NCBI GenBank assembly: GCA_950097015.1
Contig: CATNEN010000024.1
Coordinates: forward strand, 6,400,001-6,464,000
DNA from: Macrostomum hystrix
Taxonomy: Eukaryota > Platyhelminthes > Macrostomidae
Length of the DNA: 64,000 nt
Reading direction: 5' to 3'
Under the pieces are notes generated by a model. That model worked only from the letters and a program-made list of their open reading frames with translations. It was not told where the DNA came from and ran no database searches. A program made the position numbers and the translations under genes. This document shows positions 35,745 through 46,500 of the stretch, piece by piece; position 1 is the stretch's first letter, and each line of letters begins with the position of its first letter.

Positions 35745-36110
35745 ACACAGCATTCACTAGCCAATGCCAGTCACTCACACAGCATTCACTAGCCAATGCC
35801 AGTCAGTCACACAGCATTCACTAGCCAATGCCAGTCACTCACACAGCATTCACTAGCCAATGCCAGTCAGTCACACAGCATTCACTAGCCAATGCCAGTA
35901 AGTCACACAGCATTCACTAGCCAATGCCAGTCAGTCACACAGCATTCACTAGCCAATGCCAGTAAGTCACACAGCATTCACTAGCCAATGCCAGTCAGTC
36001 ACGCAGCATTCACTAGCCAATGCTGCAGTCAGTCACACAGCATTCACTAGCCAATGCCAGTCAGTCACACAGCATTCACTAGCCAATGCCAGTCACTCAC
36101 ACAGATAGAG
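35745..36110 (+). repeat. Minisatellite, 32-bp unit, overlapping the ZDHHC17-like stop codon
   Basis: About 11 copies with core CACACAGCATTCACTAGCCA and ATGCCAGTCAGT. The last partial unit (to about 36104) includes the stop codon and final two codons of the minus-strand gene. Confidence 0.96.
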
Positions 36111-39100
36111 GTTCCTTAATCGTGAGCAGCTCGTCATAATCCCACCGGGATTTCAGGTGAAAGAACTCCAGGTAATTGTTCACAATGCCGCGATCGAATG
36201 GGTTCCAAAACTTGCCCTGAGCGTCCTGCAGGTACTTGTAGCGCGCCAGGTTCATCAGCTCGTTGGTTGTGAGGTTCTTAGCGGCGTTGTACCACTGCAA
36301 TTTGGGTGACATTTGAGGGCATAGAGAACAAGCATTTTTACAAAATCTTTAGCTGACAATCTTACCCCCCCCTCCGCTTGGGCCCTCTGATCCAGTCCAG
36401 AGCTTTTAATAAGTCACGACCTTGAATTAGTCACAAACTTGTTCAAAGCTTCTAATTGGTCATGAACCTGTCTAAAAGCTTCTGATTGGTCATGAACATG
36501 TCTAAAAGCTTCTGATTGGTCAAGAACATGTCTAAAAGCTTCTGATTGGTCATGAACATGTCTAAAAGCTTCTGATTGGTCAAGAACATGTCTAAAAGCT
36601 TCTGATTGGTCAAGAACATGTCTAAAAGCTTCTGATTGGTCATGAACATGTCTAAAAGCTTCTGATTGGTCAAGAACATGTCTAAAAGCTTCTGATTGGT
36701 CAAGAACATGTCTAAAAGCTTCTGATTGGTCAAGAACATGTCTAAAAGCTTCTGATTGGTCAAGAACATGTCTAAAAGCTTCTGATTGGTCAAGAACATG
36801 TCTAAAAGCTTCTGATTGGTCAAGAACATGTCTAAAAGCTTCTGATTGGTCATGAACATGTCTAAAAGCTTCTGATTGGTCATGAACATGTCTAAAAGCT
36901 TCTGATTGGTCAAGAACATGTCTAAAAGCTTCTGATTGGTCAAGAACATGTCTAAAAGCTTCTGATTGGTCATGAACATGTCTAAAAGCTTCTGATTGGT
37001 CAAGAACATGTCTAAAAGCTTCTGATTGGTCATGAACATGTCTAAAAGCTTCTGATTGGTCAAGAACATGTCTAAAAGCTTCTGATTGGTCAAGAACATG
37101 TCTAAAAGCTTCTGATTGGTCAAGAACATGTCTAAAAGCTTCTGATTGGTCAAGAACATGTCTAAAAGCTTCTGATTGGTCAAGAACATGTCTAAAAGCT
37201 TCTGATTGGTCAAGAACATGTCTAAAAGCTTCTGATTGGTCAAGAACATGTCTAAAAGCTTCTAATTGGACATAACTCAAAAAAGCTGTCCAAAGCTTCT
37301 GATTGGGTGAAACCCTTCCCGGAAACTTCTGATTGGTCAAACTCATGCCATAAGGACTAACGAAGGTAAGACTCTTCCCTACCCCGTATCGGTTGAGCAC
37401 CATCAGCATCAGGCCGAACAGAAACTGCAGCGGCACGCCCAGCATGTAGTCCCAGCGGTAAGGCCGGCCCTCAATGTTCCACACGATCCAGATAAGATCC
37501 AGAGAGAGCAAGCCGGACAGGATGGCGAAGGTGATGAACAGAAGGAAGCTGTGCCTGGTAACATTAAAAAGCGGGGATTTTTTTAATCAAAATAATCCGT
37601 TTGACCCTATTCTGTTCCCTGATATTAAATAATCACATTCACTTTACCTCAGATGATAAAGATTAGATTCAATCTAATAGTACTCATAAATCAGATCTCA
37701 TACCCTTCTCCGTATAGATCAGTCAGATCCTATTACATTTCTCCGTAGATCAGTCAGATCCCATCCTCTTTCTCCGTATAGATTAGTCAGATCCCATCCT
37801 CTCTCTCCGTATAGATCAGTCAGATCCTATTACATTTCTCCGTAGATCAGTCAGATCCCATCCTCTCTCTCCGTATAGATCAGTCAGATCCTATTACATT
37901 TCTCCGTAGATCAGTCAGATCCCATCCTCTTTCTCCGTATAGATTAGTCAGATCCCATCCTCTCTCTCCGTATAGATTAGTCAGATCCCATCCTCTCTCT
38001 CCGTAGATCAGTCAGATCCCATCCTCTTACTCCGCATACACCAGTCAGATCCCATTCGATTTCTCCCTTTCGCCATCACCGGAGGGATCCTGGTCTGTCA
38101 AGCCAGCCAATCATGTGGCACAGACAGAAGCCGCACCTGTTATTGGCTCCTACGCAGTTGTACACGTAGGGGCAGTGGTGGTCCATGTTGGCCACGCATC
38201 GATTGCAGATGCGGCAATGCTTGGCCCGCAGAGGTTTAACAGTGCGGCAGGTGTGGCAGAGCCGCTCCAACCGGTTGGAACCGGATCCGGCCAGCCGGAT
38301 GGCCTGATCGTACTCGGGGACATTGCGAGGCAGATAGCCGGGATCGCTCAGATTAGTGTGATAGAAGCAGATCCACATGAGAGCATTGAAGCAGATGAAC
38401 AGATAGTTGAGACCCGGGTGCTGGTCGAAGGTGAGTGGCAGGCCGCGGATCACGTAGTTGCTGTACCCCCAGACAGCCACGCAGGTTAGAAAGAACAGCA
38501 TCGGACAGCGGGTCTTGCCAGGCGGACCGAACAGCAGGTGGCTCCATTTGAGCTCGGCGCCTAGCAGAGACGATCTGGCGCGCAGTTCGGACCTGAGAAA
38601 GCGTTCAATGTCTATCAGCTGCCTGCCAGCGGCCAACTGTAGCGGAGTTCGGCCGCTCTTGTCCGCCACGTTCACTTCCACCTGCGGGACGGAGGTTTAG
38701 TAGCCTGTCACTTCAGGGTTACTCTAGCTGTAACTGCCTGTCACTCCAGGGTTACTCTAGCTGTAACTGCCTGTCACTCCAGGGTTACTCTAGCTGTAAC
38801 TGCCTGTCACTCCAGGGTTACTCTAGCTGTAACTGCCTGTCACTCCTGTCACTAACTGTAGCTGTAACTGCCTGTCACTCCTGTCACTTACTGTAGCTGT
38901 AACTGCCTGTCACTCCTGTCACTTACTGTAGCTGTAACTGCCTGTCACTCCTGTCACTTACTGTAGCTGTAACTGCTTTTCACTTTACGAATACTCTAGG
39001 CGTACTGCTTATCACTCCATGGTTACTCTATGTGTAACTGCTAGTCACTCCATGGTTACTCTATGTGTAACTTCTGGTCATTTTAGGTCAACTCCTTGTC

Positions 39101-40617
39101 GCTAGGTTCAAGAACTAACCATCACTCAATGTTTGACTACTGCCTGTTACTCCAGGTTCAATCCTTTTGTGAATTAGCTAACATTGATAAAAACTAAAAA
39201 AAATGGATTAGGAGGAGATTAACAAAGTAATTAACGTGTTTCTGCAATCGCAGATGCATATAGGAGTTGATTTTTTCCTAATGTGGTGAGTATTTGTTTT
39301 TATCTTACTAAAAATTCTGTGAGCTCACTATATAACCGATAAGAAAATGTAAGTGACAACAATTTAACTTGGCTTAACTCTAGTTCCAAATTTGCAGCCC
39401 TGTATAATGAGATGAGGGGCAAATTGTGAAGTTAATGCTAGTCTGACCAGAAGATGAGGACAATGAGGATGATAATCTGACCAGAAGATGGGGAAAATGA
39501 GGATGATAGTCTGACCTGAAGATGGGGAAAATGAGGATGATAGTCTGACCTGAAGATGGGGAAAATGAGGATGATAGTCTGACCTGAAGATGGGGAAAAT
39601 GAGGATGATAGTCTGACCTGAAGATGGGGAAAATGAGGATGATAGTCTGACCTGAAGATGGGGAAAATGAGGATGATAGTCTGACCTGAAGATGGGGAAA
39701 ATGAGGATGATAGTCTGACCAGAAGATGAGGACAATGAGGATGATAGTCTGACCAGAAGATGGGGAAAATGAGGATGATAGTCTGACGGGAAGAAGATGG
39801 GGAAGAAAAGGGCGATAGGCGATAGGTGCCAAATGAGGCTCCTACCTTGTCAACGCGGCAGAGATCCCGCACAATAGCCAGGTTGCCGCCAATGCAGGCA
39901 AAGTGCAAGGGTGTCTGGCCATAGACATCCCGGGCCTCTGGCTCGCAGCCCGCATAAGCCAGCAGTCGGACCAGGTCGCCCTGACCCTTGAAGGCGGCCC
40001 AGTGAATGGCGGTGTCACCCTCCAAGTCGGAGGCGGCGATGCTGGCGCCGCGAGCTAAAAGGTAGGTCGCTGCCACAGTCTGGCCATATTGGCAGGCTAC
40101 TAGAAGCGGAGTGGCACCTTTCGCGTCTCTTTGATCCACGTTGGCGCCGCAGCGGTCTAACAAAAATTCGATAGCAGTAACGTGACCATTCACGCCGGCC
40201 CAGTGAATCGGCCACTGACCGAGCTCGTGCCCGCTGGCCAGATTGCACAGGCTTGTGTCGATGCTAGTTAAGAATTCCAGCACTTCTAAGCGGCAGTTGA
40301 GGCTGGCCCAGTGGCCCACCGTGTGACCAGCGTCATCTCTGCTAGCTAGGAGGTTGGAGCCGTTGGCTTCGACCAGGTGATCCCGGAGATAATCAACATC
40401 GCCGCGCTTGGCGGCATCGAAGATGTCACGACATGGGGTATTCACTGAGGCAGCTTTTGAAGACGATTTCTTACTGGGGCCGATGCTTGTTTTGTAGACT
40501 TCAATGAAAGAATGTGTAATGCTGCTAGCCATGGAGCTGCTCAGATTGTCAGATGACTGCTGCTTTGACAATTTGGTGAGAGAGGCAGCTGACAGTTCTT
40601 GCTGACTGGCTGTTTTC
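36097..40617 (-). CDS. ZDHHC17: Ankyrin-repeat DHHC palmitoyltransferase (ZDHHC17/13-like), N-terminus incomplete
   Basis: Minus-strand exons 39846-40617, 38137-38681, 37383-37554 and 36097-36294 join in consistent phases and give about 561 residues. The first exon begins at an AG acceptor with one carried base, so a 5' exon is missing. Members S-acylate proteins such as SNAP25 and huntingtin at the Golgi. About seven ankyrin repeats lie at residues 55-275 (GQWPIHWAGVNGH, GDTAIHWAAFKGQ and GQTPLHFACIGGN are clear). Two hydrophobic segments follow, then the zinc-binding Cys-rich domain CHTCRTVKPLRAKHCRICN with active-site DHHC. A further membrane part is encoded by exon 3, and then come TTNE and the C-terminal NPFDRGIVNN (PaCCT) motif. 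Human HIP14 has more membrane segments between ankyrins and DHHC, so this protein is shorter there. DHHC is followed by PYVYNCVG rather than PWVGNCVG. Every intron carries an array. ZDHHC13 is the alternative name. Confidence 0.9.
36430..37300 (-). repeat. Intronic minisatellite, 30-bp unit (ZDHHC17-like intron 3)
   Basis: About 28 copies with core CTTCTGATTGGTCAAGAACA and TGTCTAAAAG. A CAAGAACATG/CATGAACATG variant alternates in blocks. The period is a multiple of three and has no stop in the minus frame that continues the upstream exon. Each unit contains CTGATTGGTC, a full CCAAT-box consensus. Confidence 0.98.
37660..38060 (-). repeat. Intronic minisatellite, about 31-34-bp unit (ZDHHC17-like intron 2)
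   Basis: About 12 copies with core GATCAGTCAGATCCCATCCT and CTCTCTCCGTATA. Two variants (CCATCCTCTCTC and CTATTACATTTC) alternate as a dimer. Confidence 0.95.
38700..39100 (-). repeat. Intronic minisatellite, about 33-bp unit (ZDHHC17-like intron 1, distal)
   Basis: Units contain CCTGTCACTCCAGGGTTACT and CTAGCTGTAACTG. The middle block has a CTGTCACTTACTGTAGC variant and the right end decays. It starts within about 20 nt of the acceptor at 38682. Confidence 0.93.
39440..39800 (-). repeat. Intronic minisatellite, 34-bp unit (ZDHHC17-like intron 1, proximal)
   Basis: About 10 copies with core ATGATAGTCTGACCTGAAGA and TGGGGAAAATGAGG. It is the second, unrelated array in the same intron. The minus frame continuing from the ankyrin exon stays open through all of it. 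Confidence 0.95.
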
Positions 40618-42684
40618 CTGAAAATAAAAATTACATGGTTTTCAGTTTTACGAGTTTATATCTTCTTGTACTTTCTGTTTGTATTAAAAATGTTTTTTGG
40701 AATGAAGCAAATATTAGACATAAATAATATAACTTTCTTCTTCTTTATTTAACCCAATTCTTTGGCTCTAAAAAGTAGCTGAAATTAAAAAGGCTTTTAT
40801 GCTTGACAGATGAAAGATACTATGAACTATTATGGACTAGCTATTTGTGCTTAATATGCTATGTACAAGTATTATAACTAATTAAATAATACATTCCAAG
40901 GATCTTTTGCAACATGTCACGTCTAATTATGTAAGCCAAGTAATGTAAAAAAACAACTTAGCAGCAAAAACTTTATCAAACATGCATGCATTTATTCTTC
41001 TTTTTTCGGGCTAGGCCTACAGGCTAATGTATTTCTTACCCCCTAGGATGCGGTTTCCCAGGACTATTATGAATTATCAAAACCAAACAGAAGGCCTGTT
41101 TTACAGACAAAAGTGAGAAAGCAAAAATATTCTATTGCACCTCTGTAACGTATGTAGAGTGCTAATGCTGACATGGTTTATTTACCCAGACTCACTAAAT
41201 GAAAATCTATCGATGATATTATAAACAAAGATTAAATTTTAAATGTGTGCATAAAAACACTATGAAATATATATACTACGAATGTATATATAAAAAATCA
41301 TGAAGCTTGCTCCGTTGCAAAATATTCCACAATAAAGTCTAGTGTTTTGATCGTTTTATACCATATAACTAGAGTAGCCCCGTCTTGCTATTGCAGCGCG
41401 TATGTAGAGTGAGACTGAAGGGCGATGTAAAGTTATAAAAAATCTCAAATTAAATAAACCACAATGTAACCAAATTAGACTTAACAGTTTTATTATATAA
41501 GCTCAGATAGCTTTTCTAATATATAAATTTTAATTTTTATGCGTAAAAAATATAGATATACACTCTTAGTATGCTCTTAAATTGTTATTTTTATTTTATC
41601 ATGTCGACTTCCAGGAAATAAAAGCGCTCCTAATCAATTCCGAGCTCCTTATATTTGTTTGCAAGCAGTTTGCAAAATATGTGCGGGAAAGTAAAAATAA
41701 TTAACTGTATTGTGCATGTAAGGATTGGATTATATACATTTTTAATATTATCCTTTAGTTATGATATGATAATTATATGACAGACTCAGATTATTTCCCA
41801 TTTTCTTACCTAGAGTTTTATATCTTTTAACTATATTTAATTAAATAAATAAGAAGTCAGTGGCTACATGGCTTCTATTTTAACCTATGTGATTACCAAA
41901 ACTATATTATGAAACCATCTAATTATTGGCTATATTATATTTTGCTCTTAAGTTAAATAAGAGTAGCTACCCATGAGATTTGTTTTTTATTATGTTCCTG
42001 ACTTTGTTATAGTTTTTATTGTAAAAAATAAAAACTTGGCAGTTTTTTATATTTGGGCCTAGGCTTAGCATAGGTCTATTAATGTGTTATAAGCTAATAA
42101 TAGCTACAACAAATGTAGGCCTAATAGTTTGTGTAAATTCAGGATCATGTTGTGTGCATGTGCACTAGAAATTTTAAATGCAAATTCAGAAGTGTTAAAG
42201 TACTTTTTAGTGACCAAGTTTTAGCAAAGTTTTTGGTGCTCAGCTTAGTACATTACTAAACATTTCACAAAATTTAGGCACACAATATCACAATGTGAAG
42301 AGAAAGGGAATAGCTTCTATGGCACAGAATAGCATAGCAAGCCTTGCAAATAGGCCCTATGCTTCAGAATATTGTATTTGCATGATTCACATACATGACT
42401 CACATTCACAGCAAGGTGCCTATGGATCAATATGGCCTAGGATCAGAAAGAAGAGTTTTGGTGAGAAATTGCTAGGGAGCATTGGGATGTGAGACAGAAA
42501 GAGACAGCTGCCCCTGTGTTAGTCATCTCCTAACATTTCTCTACCTCTCTTTATACTGCCTCTGTACATGTGGACTGTTTGAGATTAAGTATACTGGAAG
42601 CAAGAGGCAGGGCTTCACTGTTACTTCTCATGTGACTGGGTCCACACAGAAATAGGCCTCTGGCCCATGGAGCAATAATCTCTC
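40618..42684. other. AT-rich head-to-head spacer, ZDHHC17-like (minus) and PAN3 (plus)
   Basis: No exon was identified with confidence. The missing 5' exon of the ZDHHC17-like gene and the promoters of both genes should lie here. It is free of tandem arrays. Confidence 0.4.
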
Positions 42685-42685
42685 T

Positions 42686-43022
42686 GATGCTATAGCAGAA
42701 TATTGCAGGAAGACAAAACCTTCCTGCATATACATGCGCAACACCCGACCGACCCGGCCGAACCGGCCGGGTGAACGAGGGCCAAACAAGGTAAGTCGCA
42801 AAAACCAATCAACCAAGCGCAAAAAATCAAAGGGGGGACCAAGGGACAAAAAAGGAAGGCGTGAAGAAAAGGAAAAAGGGGAGAGAAAGAGAGCAAATGA
42901 GAGCAAACTAAGTCGTAAATAGAGCAATGAAACAAACTAAGTTGCAAATGAGAGCAAAAACTAAGTCGCACGGCCGGCTAAGATTTGGGAGGTTGCGCAT
43001 GTATGTTCCTGCAATAAGCATC
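42686..43022. mobile_element. Foldback/MITE-like element with imperfect terminal inverted repeats
   Basis: The right end, 42991-43022, read in reverse complement (GATGCTTATTGCAGGAAC then ATACATGCGCAACC), matches the left end 42686-42742 apart from two insertions in the left arm (about 9 and 17 nt). The interior has CCGGCC-rich palindromes, a long purine run and three copies of an ACTAAGTCG/ACTAAGTTG motif. No open frame of note. A target duplication is not clear. Confidence 0.55.
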
Positions 43023-43556
43023 ATGATCCTGACTATCAGTTTGTGGCTTTTAAAAGCCCAAAAACTTACCTTAGTACATAGGACAGTTTATAATAGTCCA
43101 CAGGCTCCCTAATTTTAATTTGAATTAACAAAAATACAATATAATCAGTAGCAGAAAAATGTAAAGCTTATGATCAAGGCTAGACTAATATCACTCAGAT
43201 TTATAGTATTTTTACACAAATATATCATTTGCCCTGTTTTTATTAATTTGATGCATTTATAGATGTTCAGTTTAGGCTCCATTAAATTTAGGAATCCTAT
43301 TAACATGTTCAAGATACAATTATCAGAAAAATATTTTTACATTATTAATTTATCACATTCTTATTTATAAAAAACCTAAAAAAGAATATACCACTGCCAG
43401 TTTGTAGTCTTTTCATTGTGTAGATAAAGTAGACAAATAAAATAGTCTATTTTTATCTAAGTATACTTTCATTCACTATTTAAGTTCGTGATAAAATTAT
43501 GAAATTCAATTCCTTGTAAAAAAATTGAAAATTGCTTAGCCTTGCATTAATAATCC
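43023..43556. other. AT-rich stretch before the first PAN3 exon, nothing recognised
   Basis: No CCCH-zinc-finger exon, which many PAN3 proteins have at the N-terminus, could be found here. Confidence 0.4.
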
Positions 43557-43568
43557 AAATAAATTCAG
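43557..43568 (+). promoter_or_regulatory. 3' splice acceptor directly abutting the first PAN3 ATG
   Basis: AAATAAATTCAG ends at 43568 and ATG follows at once. The pyrimidine tract is weak. It is a candidate spliced-leader acceptor or an internal exon boundary. Confidence 0.4.
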
Positions 43569-46500
43569 ATGAACAATGATCCTCGTCTCTTCCTGGGAGG
43601 CAATCCAGGCCTAGCTTCTGCTACCCCTCCTGTTGTCAGTGATTTGCCTGCAGCATTCTATGTGAGAAAATTTCTGTCCTAAAAAGTTGCCTGGAATTCC
43701 CAGGGCATTATTATCATTTTTATGATCAATATTTAGTTTCATCTTTGAACTATGGTTGATGCTTTTTCAAATGGTTCATTCTGTTTCACCCTAATTAATT
43801 TCAAACAGCCACGAGGGACTGGCGCAGTGGCTCTCAACAGTGGCAGTGTTGGTCCCTATTCCTCCTCAGCTGCTGTCGCTGCTGCTGCTGCTGCTGCAGC
43901 CGCCAGCGGTTTGCCTAGTCGAATGCAGAGCCTGAATCTGCTTGGCGTAGCTAATCGATTTGGCCCTGCAACTGGTGGACTAATGACTGGGCAGGTAATA
44001 TTGGAATTTAGGATAACTGCTGACATTCAGTGTTTTAGCTAGTCATATTAGTGTCTTTGTTAGCTATGTTTGTGTCTTTAGCTTGTCAGTGAGTGTCTTA
44101 ACTAATCATATTAGTGTCTTAGCTAATCATATTAGTGTCTTAGCTAATCATATTAGTGTCTTAGCTAATCATATTAGTGTCTTAGCTAATCATATTAGTG
44201 TCTTAGCTAATCATATTAGTGTCTTAGCTAATCATATTGGTGTCTTAGCTAATCATATTGGTGTCTTAGCTAATCATATTAGTGTCTCAACTAATCATAT
44301 TAGTATCTTAGCTAATCATATTAGTGTCTTAGCTAATCATATTAGTGTCTTAGCTAATCATATTAGTGTCTTAGCTAATCATATTAGTGTCTTAGCTAAT
44401 CATATTAGTATCTTAGCTAATCATATTAGTGTCTTTGCTAATCATATTAGTGTCTTAGCTAATCATATTAGTGTCTTAGCTAATCATATTAGTGTCTTAG
44501 CTAATCATATTAGTGTCTTAGCTAATCATATTAGTGTCTTAGCTAATCATATTAGTGTCTGAGCTAATCGTAATAGTTGTTTAGCTTGTCAAGACCCGGT
44601 GTTTGTGTCCGCGGAGCTGGCGCATTATTTTTTAGGACAGTCGCAGAGGAAAGCCTTGTGTGCTTGTCACGCAATTAAATTTCAATGTTGCGTCCAGTGT
44701 GTGCTGGTTGTTGTTTTACTGTCGGCGAAATTACGTCCTTGCTTACATACAGCCCCTGTATCTACTCAATTAAGTGTCATCAATACCTTCACTAGATATT
44801 TGGTTACCTAGCAACGCTAATCCAAACGCTTAGATTATCAGCTATGCATCAGTGTTGGCAAGTCAGCAGCAACAAAGACAGAAGCAGCATTTACTAACCC
44901 AGCATCTTATGCAGCAACATCGTTGCCAACAGCGCTTGACTGTAGCTGAATCCACGTTGGCTAGTGTGTCTTCCTGTTCAGCTTCCTGCCAATCTCTAGA
45001 CAGGATGGTTGTTATAAAATTGCTTGTGTCCTACAACCTGTTTGCATCTTTGTCGATTTATAGTTTTATTGCCTGTTTCCTGAAGTCTTGAAATTTCAAG
45101 TTCGTTTAAATGCTGTTGAATATTTTCCTTCAAGCAAATTTTTGTTGCTTTAAGTTTAATTAGATAGGGTGTTCCGTATCATGACATTCAATCTGATCTC
45201 ACGTTTCCGTTAGTAAATATTGTAAGCATCCGAAATCAAACCTAGGATTACCATTTGCTATGTAGAAGATTTACTAATTATAGGCATAGCAAGAAGCAGC
45301 AGTCTAAGGGAAATATTAGGAGATAAATTTGAAATCTTAATGCTAGACTGATCATTTAATCATGATCATAAGGCGCCTTCTGGAATCTTAAAAAACTAGC
45401 TTCACTGAGACCTCCCTGAGCCTAATAATTGCAGGAGGGCTGTGGGAAATGGCACATCATTTATTTACACTAGACCAGCAGCCAGCCAGGAAGCAATTCT
45501 GCACGCTTCGCTGACTCCTGAGCACACGCCCACACAGGTGTGTACCTCTGCCCTGACTTTCTCATCGTCAGGCAGTGTACACTTTCACTGCCTTGGAGGT
45601 TGGCCCTCAAGGGCGTAAATTGCACGACAAGCCCCCAAAGCCTTCTCTCCGCGGCTGCGCCCCAAATTAATGTGGCCTCGCCGTGGAATCGAGCTCAGGG
45701 ACCTTAGTGCGAGAGGGAAACGCGTTAACCGCTTTGCCACCGCTCTGCCCCTTGTCCCTGAGCCTACAATACGACGCTAGATTATCCTTTGCCTTGTTTC
45801 AACAGCCGCCGCAGTCGTCACTCGGTCATTCCGCCTCGACCCCGTCCATGTCGGCGCAGCTGGCCGCAGCAGCCGCTGCCAGATCCCGGCATCAGCAGCA
45901 GCAGCAGCACCTGCGGCAGTCTCATTTGGTCGAGCAGCAGATGGACGACCAGTTTGGTGGCTCGGCCGATCAGCAAGCGGCGGCGGCGTACTACTTTGAT
46001 GGCCACGGCGGTCGAGTAGGAGTCGCCTCTAGTCTGGAGCAGCACCAGCATCACCAGCAGGGCAAGAGCAACGGCGGCAGGCTGGAACCTCCGGCCTGGT
46101 ACGTGTGCGCCCCGGCTGGCGATCAGAGCCAGTTTAGCAATCGCGGCGACGCGCTGACCTACATGGAAGCGGAGACTAGGCGATCTTTGCTGGCTAAGGC
46201 GCACAGCATTCAGGTGGGTAACGTGCTAGTATAGTATAATAATATAAATTTGCTTGTATTTGCTTAATTTAATACTTAATAAATTATATTCCGGCTAGAA
46301 GATTCCGTCTTGTAGGTTTTAAATTGCAGATTCCAGCCTGTAGATTTCAGTTAGCAGATTCCAGCCTGTAAATTTCAGTTAGCAGATTCCAGCCTGTAAA
46401 TTTCAGTTAGCAGATTCCAGCCTGTAGATTTCAGTTAGCTAGCTTGTAGGTTGAAGATTCCGACTGGTAGATTTTAGGTTGCAGATTTTAGGTGGCAGAT

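Noticed and set aside
36414-37511. 365-residue minus-strand frame with a 10-residue repeat, as a repeat protein gene
   Set aside because: It is an exon of the palmitoyltransferase read through its intron into a 30-bp minisatellite; the splice donor at 37382 gives a better protein.
42734-42790. First exon (MRNTRPTRP... then GTAAGT) for PAN3
   Set aside because: It lies inside the foldback element's GC palindrome; the donor-like AAGGTAAGT is attractive, but the peptide shows no zinc finger and phase cannot be verified.
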